This document shows, piece by piece, positions 58,865 through 64,000 of a stretch of 64,000 nucleotides of DNA. Both the position numbers and the translations under genes were made by a program. Under the pieces are notes generated by a model. The model did no database searches. It saw only the letters and a list, made by a program, of their open reading frames with translations, and was not told where the DNA came from. The stretch spans positions 141,458 through 205,457 of the forward strand of contig CACBXQ010000001.1 of NCBI GenBank assembly GCA_902543245.1, given 5' to 3'. This DNA is from an uncultured Pelagibacteraceae bacterium. GTDB taxonomy: Bacteria; Pseudomonadota; Alphaproteobacteria; Pelagibacterales; Pelagibacteraceae. The stretch's first letter is position 1; the number at the start of each line of letters is the position of its first letter.

Positions 58865-59319
58865 TATTTTTTTATATTATATTTTTTTACCTCATCAGGC
58901 AATATCAAATTAAACTCTGCTGAACAAGCTAATTTTTCATTTACATATCCTGATCCTTCGCATAATGCAATTCCTCTTGTGAATTTTATAACATTTGTTT
59001 CAATAAATAATTTGTCACCTGGAATAATTTTTTTAAGAAATTTTATTTTATTTGCAGATGTTAAATATAATACCTTTCCTTTGTTTTTTGGTAGTGTTAA
59101 AAGTGCAAACGAACACATTTGAACCATTGATTCAACCTGAAGCATGCCGGGCATATTTGGATCACCTACCCAATGAACTTTAAAAAACCATTCATCAGGT
59201 TTTAAGATTTTATAACCTTTTGAAGATTTTCCGGGTATGACCTCGCTTACAAAATCTACCATTAAATATGGATCCCTGTTTTGTTGATACTCTAAAATTT
59301 TTTTTCTATCTAATTCCAT
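58864..59319 (-). CDS. FabZ-like hotdog dehydratase
   Basis: A 151-residue single hotdog protein. The motif FKVHWVGDPNMPGMLQVESM holds the catalytic histidine and glutamate of FabA/FabZ-type 3-hydroxyacyl-ACP dehydratases. KFLKKIIPGDKLFIET is the second conserved stretch. The start is the ATG at 59319; a TTG at 59328 is less likely. It probably acts on the ACP encoded in the same run. Confidence 0.88.
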   Translation of the reverse strand: MELDRKKILEYQQNRDPYLMVDFVSEVIPGKSSKGYKILKPDEWFFKVHWVGDPNMPGMLQVESMVQMCSFALLTLPKNKGKVLYLTSANKIKFLKKIIPGDKLFIETNVIKFTRGIALCEGSGYVNEKLACSAEFNLILPDEVKKYNIKK

Positions 59320-59320
59320 G

Positions 59321-60523
59321 CTATTCAATTTTTATTGTTCTTGTTAGTAAATTTGAAAGATCATATCCATCCCAAATTATATCTATGTCATGTGCTTTGC
59401 CAATTGGAACAATTCTATCGATACCTGTAAGATTATTTTTTTTAATAAAATTTTCTAATATACCTCTATCAAAGCCAAAATAGCTCATGGTCTGGGTATT
59501 ATTGTTAATAAATAACTTTAATTTGTTTAGTTTGTTAAAGTTAAATTGGTAAAAGTAACCCCAGCGACCACGTTGCTTTGAAATATCTTTTGGAATTCTT
59601 ACTAAATTAGCTACATAAAGAATATTTCCAAAATTATTAATATTTTTAATATTTTTATTATCTATCAGGTCCTCATTATATTTAACTAACTTATCTATTG
59701 TTGAAATATTTTCATAATTATATTTTTTTTGAATTATTTCATATAGGAAATTCCAAAATTTATTAATTTTTTTTTTATTCCTTTTGCCAATCCAAAAAAT
59801 AAGGTGTGGTGAACCACACGCGTTCTGATCCATAAAGAAAGCATCAGAATAAAATTTATCCACAAGTTTTTTAAATTCTAAATCTCTTAATTTTTTAAAA
59901 ACTTCCATGTTAATGACAGAAAAGGAATATTTATCATAAAAAGGTATATCAATACAAGAATGGTTTGATTGGATTTTTTTTATATCCTGAACTTTATCAT
60001 TTCCACCCCAAATCATTCTTACATTAGATATTTCAGATATTTTTTGTGTTATTTCTTTTATTTGACTATCATATCTTACAAAACAATTTTTGACTTTAAT
60101 CTTTCTAAATTTTTTAGCATTCATTATTTTTTTTATTTCAATTAAGATTAATTTTACAATAATAAAGTCTTTTGATGGTACTTTAATAATATTAGAGTTT
60201 CCAAATAACAATCCTAATGAAAAAGAATAAATACAATTAATTGGTACATTTGAAGGTGGTAAATGAAAAATAAATCCTTTTCCTATTTTAAGTTCATTGG
60301 ATTTAACTCTTTTTTTCAAATTCAATAAATTACCTTTTCTGCTCCAAAAAGCATAAGATGCTAGCTCTGGGTGAAACTTTAACTTTTTATTTTTAAAAAT
60401 ACTGATTGATAATTCGTCCAAAAAATCAATAGCTATTTTTGAAAAAGGCAGATCTGGTTCGACTAATATCTTATTTAGACCTGCTTCGATTTTTAAATTT
60501 TTAACACTTATTTTATGAAACAT
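59321..60523 (-). CDS. LuxC-like acyl-thioester (acyl-CoA/ACP) reductase
   Basis: A 400-residue protein of the LuxC family. A nucleotide-binding region starts with HLPPSNVPINCIYSFSLGLL. The catalytic cysteine lies in MDQNACGSPHLIFW at about 233-246. Family members reduce an acyl thioester or acyl-enzyme to the aldehyde with NADPH. The ATG at 60523 is preferred over a GTG one codon earlier. It overlaps the LuxE-like gene by 11 bp. Confidence 0.9.
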   Translation of the reverse strand: MFHKISVKNLKIEAGLNKILVEPDLPFSKIAIDFLDELSISIFKNKKLKFHPELASYAFWSRKGNLLNLKKRVKSNELKIGKGFIFHLPPSNVPINCIYSFSLGLLFGNSNIIKVPSKDFIIVKLILIEIKKIMNAKKFRKIKVKNCFVRYDSQIKEITQKISEISNVRMIWGGNDKVQDIKKIQSNHSCIDIPFYDKYSFSVINMEVFKKLRDLEFKKLVDKFYSDAFFMDQNACGSPHLIFWIGKRNKKKINKFWNFLYEIIQKKYNYENISTIDKLVKYNEDLIDNKNIKNINNFGNILYVANLVRIPKDISKQRGRWGYFYQFNFNKLNKLKLFINNNTQTMSYFGFDRGILENFIKKNNLTGIDRIVPIGKAHDIDIIWDGYDLSNLLTRTIKIE

Positions 60524-61574
60524 CACTACAACCTCTTAGCTCAGCATCTTTTACTCTTCCTTTAATTAAAAAATATTTTCCCTTTTTTCCACAGGGGCAA
60601 TCATCTTCACCTATAATTTGGCCCAAATCTTCAGTTAATATATTATGTCCTGGATAACTTTTGGGTAAAATTGATAATAATTGAACAATACCCTCTTGTT
60701 TCTTTTTAGATAATTTCAATTCTTTATCCCTTATTAAAATTTCAGAAAAATTACTTGTATGAAAGTAATTATTTTTTTCACATTCAAAAAATATTGATCC
60801 AGCCTGCTCAACCATTCCATAATAATTTATAACTTTTCGAATATTGAATTTCTTTTTAAGTAAATTTTTAAAATCATGATTAGATATTTTATATTTTTCC
60901 AACTTTTTCCAACCTCCTCCATGAAGTAAAAAATCTTTTTTTAAGTTTAAATGAAATTTTTTATTGTCAAATATTTTAATTAAATGCTCATATACTTTAC
61001 TTGTAAAGCCAAATAAAAACTTAGTTTCATATTTATTTTTATTAAAAAAAATTTCAATATTTTTATAATCAAGTTTTCCTTGATCATCTAGGGCGAAAGT
61101 ATGATCTTTTCCAAAAATAGAAAAACCCGTTATTGCGGCCATACTTGCATCAAAAGTTTTTTTATTGTGAATATTTTTATCAATAATTAACATTGGAAAT
61201 CTTTTATTTCCAAAATTTTCTTGAAATAATTTTTTTAGAACAAATGTTTGATTAAAAGCATTTTTTTGATCCAAATTTATTTTAGATGACTTTCCTGATG
61301 TACCTGATGACTTCATTACCTTTACAATATTAGAATTCGTACTTTTAAGATTATATTTTTTAAATAGTCTAGTTGGTAACATTGGAAAGTTTTCTACTTT
61401 ATTAAATTTTTTAAACTTATTGAGGAATGATATTTTTCTATAGTTTGCACAGTATTTGAAATGATGATGATTTAGTTTGTTTATCTCGTTTATGAAAAAA
61501 ATTTTTTTTTTTATTTTGTTCATATCATATGAATTTTTAATCTGAATATTTTTTATTATAGGTTTATTTTTCAT
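60513..61574 (-). CDS. LuxE-like acyl-protein synthetase
   Basis: A 353-residue adenylate-forming protein. The P-loop-like SSGTSGKSSK is at about 89-98. NYYGMVEQAGSIFFEC and a C-terminal GEDDCPCGKKGKYFLIKGR follow, matching the LuxE/PaaK-related fold. It activates a carboxylic acid as acyl-AMP and passes it to a protein thiol, usually the LuxC partner. It is next to LuxC as in luciferase fatty-acid reductase complexes. Confidence 0.9.
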   Translation of the reverse strand: MKNKPIIKNIQIKNSYDMNKIKKKIFFINEINKLNHHHFKYCANYRKISFLNKFKKFNKVENFPMLPTRLFKKYNLKSTNSNIVKVMKSSGTSGKSSKINLDQKNAFNQTFVLKKLFQENFGNKRFPMLIIDKNIHNKKTFDASMAAITGFSIFGKDHTFALDDQGKLDYKNIEIFFNKNKYETKFLFGFTSKVYEHLIKIFDNKKFHLNLKKDFLLHGGGWKKLEKYKISNHDFKNLLKKKFNIRKVINYYGMVEQAGSIFFECEKNNYFHTSNFSEILIRDKELKLSKKKQEGIVQLLSILPKSYPGHNILTEDLGQIIGEDDCPCGKKGKYFLIKGRVKDAELRGCSDVS

Positions 61575-62976
61575 TTTTGTTTAGTTTTCTATAATTTATT
61601 TTACCGGATGAAGTCATGGGTATTATTTTTATTTTTTTCAAAACTAAAAAATTCTTTAAATTTATTTTAGTATATTTCATTACTAACATTTTAATTTTAT
61701 CCTCAAAAAATTTATTTTCTAAAAATATAATAATTTTATCCTTTTTGCCAATACAAGCGTTTGAATAACCATTTTTTTTTAACATATACTGAATTTGGTC
61801 TAAAGATAACCTGTGTCCAAAAATTTTTACAATTCTTTTTTTTCTTCCAGTAATATAAAAAAAATTTTCTTTATCTTTATAGCCAATATCTCCAGTTATT
61901 AACTCAAAATTATTATCTCTAGATAGTTTCAAATCTTTTAGGCTAGATGCATATCCTAGCATTACATTTTTTCCTTTAAATACAAGCTCTCCTGTTCTAA
62001 ATGGTTTACTAATTTTTTTTTTTTTACTATCGAGTAAATATAATTTCCCTTTTGGAATTGGTATTCCTATACTTCCAATCTTTTTCTCCAATTTATGCCA
62101 TGGTAGATATGATATTCTTGTTGTTGCTTCAGTTTGTCCGTACATATTTATAAGTTTTTTTCTCTTTTTTTTACAATACAAAAGAAATTTTTTTAATAAA
62201 TTAGTATCTATTCCTCCACCTGCAATAGTTAAATATTTTAAATATTTATATTCTTTATCCAAAAATTTTATTTTATCTAAAATTTCAAAGGAATATGGAA
62301 CTCCACTAAAAGATGTTACTTTATATGTTTGAAACCTTTCCCAAAATTTTTTTTCAATAATTGAAAATTTATTAATGATAATTTTTGCACCTTTGTTTAA
62401 ATGAATATTGATTATTGATAATCCGTATGAATAACTAAATGGTAAACTTGAAATTGCAACATCTTTTTTGTTAATTTGCAGGTATTTACATATTTGATTT
62501 GTATTACTTAAAATATTTTCTTTTGACAACCTTACAAATTTATTGTCACCTGTGCTACCTGAAGTAGACATAAGTAACGCAAGATCATTCGAAAATGTAT
62601 GTTTCTTTTGAAATGAGTTTTTATAAATAAAATAATTATGAAATTTATCTGAGAGTGTATAATTCCGCAAATTCATTTCTTTTGATAAAATGATATAATT
62701 TGGTTTATATATAGCTTCTAAATCTCTAATTTTTTCCTCATCTAAGTTTTCATTTAGTATAAATGGAATTATCTTGTTATCTAAAAAATATAAATAAAAC
62801 AAATTAAATGTATAACTATAAGATGCAAATAAAAATACTAATGTATTTTTAGGAATTTTAAATTTTTCTACTTCTTGTATATTTTGTGAAAGTTTATGAT
62901 ATGTAATTTGTTCATTGTTTTCAGTTATAAATGCTATATTATCTTGATATCTTTTAAACTGTTTTAAGAATGCCAT
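61564..62976 (-). CDS. AMP-dependent acyl/aminoacyl ligase (ANL superfamily)
   Basis: A 470-residue adenylate-forming enzyme. ALLMSTSGSTGDNKFVRLS is motif A3, and NMYGQTEATTRISYLP is A5. GELVFKGKNVMLGY, TGDIGY (A7) and YITGRKKRIVKIFGHRLS (A8) follow. The C-terminal lysine is in SSGKINYRKL (A10). It resembles ligases that load a carrier protein. It is the first gene of the run. Its ATG at 62976 overlaps, by 7 bp, the start of the divergent deacetylase. Confidence 0.92.
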   Translation of the reverse strand: MAFLKQFKRYQDNIAFITENNEQITYHKLSQNIQEVEKFKIPKNTLVFLFASYSYTFNLFYLYFLDNKIIPFILNENLDEEKIRDLEAIYKPNYIILSKEMNLRNYTLSDKFHNYFIYKNSFQKKHTFSNDLALLMSTSGSTGDNKFVRLSKENILSNTNQICKYLQINKKDVAISSLPFSYSYGLSIINIHLNKGAKIIINKFSIIEKKFWERFQTYKVTSFSGVPYSFEILDKIKFLDKEYKYLKYLTIAGGGIDTNLLKKFLLYCKKKRKKLINMYGQTEATTRISYLPWHKLEKKIGSIGIPIPKGKLYLLDSKKKKISKPFRTGELVFKGKNVMLGYASSLKDLKLSRDNNFELITGDIGYKDKENFFYITGRKKRIVKIFGHRLSLDQIQYMLKKNGYSNACIGKKDKIIIFLENKFFEDKIKMLVMKYTKINLKNFLVLKKIKIIPMTSSGKINYRKLNKNEK

Positions 62977-63914
62977 CTGTAAATAAAAAAATTAATATAA
63001 TTACATATCATTATGTCAGGAATTTAGACAGTAAATTTTTGCCAAATTTAAAAGTTCTAAAAGTTAATAAGTTTAAGCAACAAATCCGTTATTTAAAAAA
63101 AAATTATAATATTTTATCTTTTGAAGAGATCAAATTTTATATAAAAAATAAATTAAGTTTTCCAAAAAATTCTTGTTGGCTTACCTTTGATGATGGTTAC
63201 ATAGATCATTATAAAAATGTGTTCCCTATTTTAAAAAAAAATAAAGTAAGCGCATCATTTTTTCCTCTGGCAACTAAAGGAAACAGAAAAAAATTATTAG
63301 ATGTTAATAAAATTCAAATGATACTAGCAAGTTGTACAAATTATGAGTATCTAATGGATGAATTAAAATTATCAATTATTTTAAATCAAAAAAAGTTTAA
63401 TTTACCTAACTATTCATATTTTAAAAGAAAATATTATAATTCTGGTAGTTTTGATAAAAATGACGTTGCCTTTATAAAAAGATTACTTCAATTTGTCCTT
63501 CCTGAGAAACTAAGGAGAGATTTAATTAAAAATTTATTTAATAAATTTATTAAAATAGATGAAAAAAAAATAGCAAAAAATTTTTATATGTCAGAAAAGC
63601 AAATTAAAAAACTTTTAAAATCTGGAATGCATATTGGTGGTCATGGAATAGATCACATAAGATTAAGCTCAGCAAATAATAAACAACAATTAAAAGAAAT
63701 AAGTAAAACATTTAATTTTCTCAAGCACATTGGTGTGGATATAAAAGATTGGGTAATGTGTTATCCCTATGGTGAATTTAATGAAAAAACAAAAAAAATA
63801 TTAAAAAGTAAAGGTTGTTTTATGGGTTTAACAGTAAAAAGAAAAGTTGCTAACATTCAGAAAGATAATTTTTATGAGCTGCCAAGACTTGATACAAATG
63901 ATATAAAATTTTAA
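62970..63914 (+). CDS. Polysaccharide deacetylase (CE4/NodB homology)
   Basis: A 314-residue protein with IITYHYVR, the metal-binding LTFDDGYIDHYKNVFPIL and the HIGGHGIDHIRLS histidine motif. CYPYGEFNEKTKKIL holds the catalytic arginine/aspartate region. It has no signal peptide, so it may act in the cytoplasm on lipid-linked or nucleotide sugars. The ATG at 62970 overlaps the divergent ligase start by 7 bp. The region around residues 90-190 is a long insert compared with short NodB domains. Confidence 0.88.
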   Translation: MPSVNKKINIITYHYVRNLDSKFLPNLKVLKVNKFKQQIRYLKKNYNILSFEEIKFYIKNKLSFPKNSCWLTFDDGYIDHYKNVFPILKKNKVSASFFPLATKGNRKKLLDVNKIQMILASCTNYEYLMDELKLSIILNQKKFNLPNYSYFKRKYYNSGSFDKNDVAFIKRLLQFVLPEKLRRDLIKNLFNKFIKIDEKKIAKNFYMSEKQIKKLLKSGMHIGGHGIDHIRLSSANNKQQLKEISKTFNFLKHIGVDIKDWVMCYPYGEFNEKTKKILKSKGCFMGLTVKRKVANIQKDNFYELPRLDTNDIKF

Positions 63915-63916
63915 TT

Positions 63917-64000
63917 TTATTTTAATATACTTAATATTCTTTTGTTCAAACTTTTAAAATCTAGTTTGTGATATTTAAGAACCTCCTCTTGGGTACCGCA
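63917..64000 (-). CDS. C-terminal end of an unidentified minus-strand gene (cut by right edge)
   Basis: On the minus strand the only open frame entering from the right edge gives 27 codons, ending at a TAA at 63917-63919. The last residues include GTQEEVLKYHKLDF and a short lysine-rich tail. The other two frames stop within 13 codons. It is convergent with the deacetylase, 2 bp apart. The sequence is too short to name a family. Confidence 0.5.
   Translation of the reverse strand, partial: CGTQEEVLKYHKLDFKSLNKRILSILK

Noticed and set aside
23507..64000. Recent mobile element or prophage
   Set aside because: No transposase, integrase, phage gene, inverted repeat or tRNA-end duplication was seen in the island. 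Its variable content fits recombination between flanking conserved genes better.

Overview
The window looks like part of a streamlined, very AT-rich alphaproteobacterial genome of the SAR11 clade (Pelagibacterales). The evidence is the low GC, the Lys/Asn/Ile-rich proteins, the near absence of intergenic DNA with many stop/start overlaps, a circularly permuted two-piece tmRNA of the alphaproteobacterial kind, a three-gene proton-translocating transhydrogenase, and a 5S rRNA gene standing apart from 16S and 23S. The clade assignment is inferred from content and layout; no marker gene was aligned.

Left part, 1-23.5 kb: conserved housekeeping genes, nearly all on the minus strand. In order they are a truncated DadA-type FAD oxidoreductase, the rod-shape/elongasome cluster (rodA, mrdA, mreD, mreC, mreB), branched-chain amino-acid genes (leuA, ilvC, ilvH, ilvB), miaA, a Do-like periplasmic protease with hflC and hflK, mrp (plus strand), thyX, the permuted ssrA (plus strand, 17972-18231), a small methyltransferase, a transaldolase-family gene, pntB/pntAB/pntA and rpmJ (41 codons). 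A sugar-nucleotide epimerase and the lone 5S rRNA gene (23507-23624) end this part.

Right part, 23.6-64 kb: a long surface-polysaccharide island, matching what is known of SAR11 hypervariable region 2, which lies next to the separate 5S gene. Three blocks are visible. (a) 23.6-38.2 kb is a patchwork of short units on alternating strands: GT2 glycosyltransferases, sugar-nucleotide enzymes (Gmd-like, decarboxylase-like SDR, Gfo/Idh), methyltransferases including a zinc-site C-methyltransferase, and large membrane proteins of one recurring family. (b) 38.2-49.5 kb holds an O-antigen-type assembly set: a WecA/MraY-type initiating transferase on the plus strand, divergent from a minus-strand run of ligase/polymerase-like protein, gmd, fcl, GT2, Wzx-like flippase, Wzy-like protein, a second polymerase-like protein with an internal 30-bp tandem repeat, and a carbamoyltransferase. 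(c) 49.5-63.0 kb is a tightly packed 15-gene minus-strand run. It starts with an AMP-ligase, LuxE-like, LuxC-like, FabZ-like, radical SAM/SPASM, SDR, two transketolase halves and an acyl carrier protein, and continues with a GNAT-like protein, a membrane protein, glycosyltransferases and a methyltransferase. A polysaccharide deacetylase diverges from its first gene.

How the genes may work together: block (b) would make, flip, polymerise and ligate a fucose-pathway-containing polymer. Block (a) would add unusual decorated sugars. The first nine genes of block (c) read like a dedicated route that activates an acid, reduces it to an aldehyde, extends it with a two-carbon ketol unit and holds an acyl product on a carrier protein for transfer to the glycan. 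This last pathway is inference and is the best candidate for an undescribed system here. It resembles, but is larger than, the tetronate gene set proposed for the Vibrio cholerae O1 O antigen.
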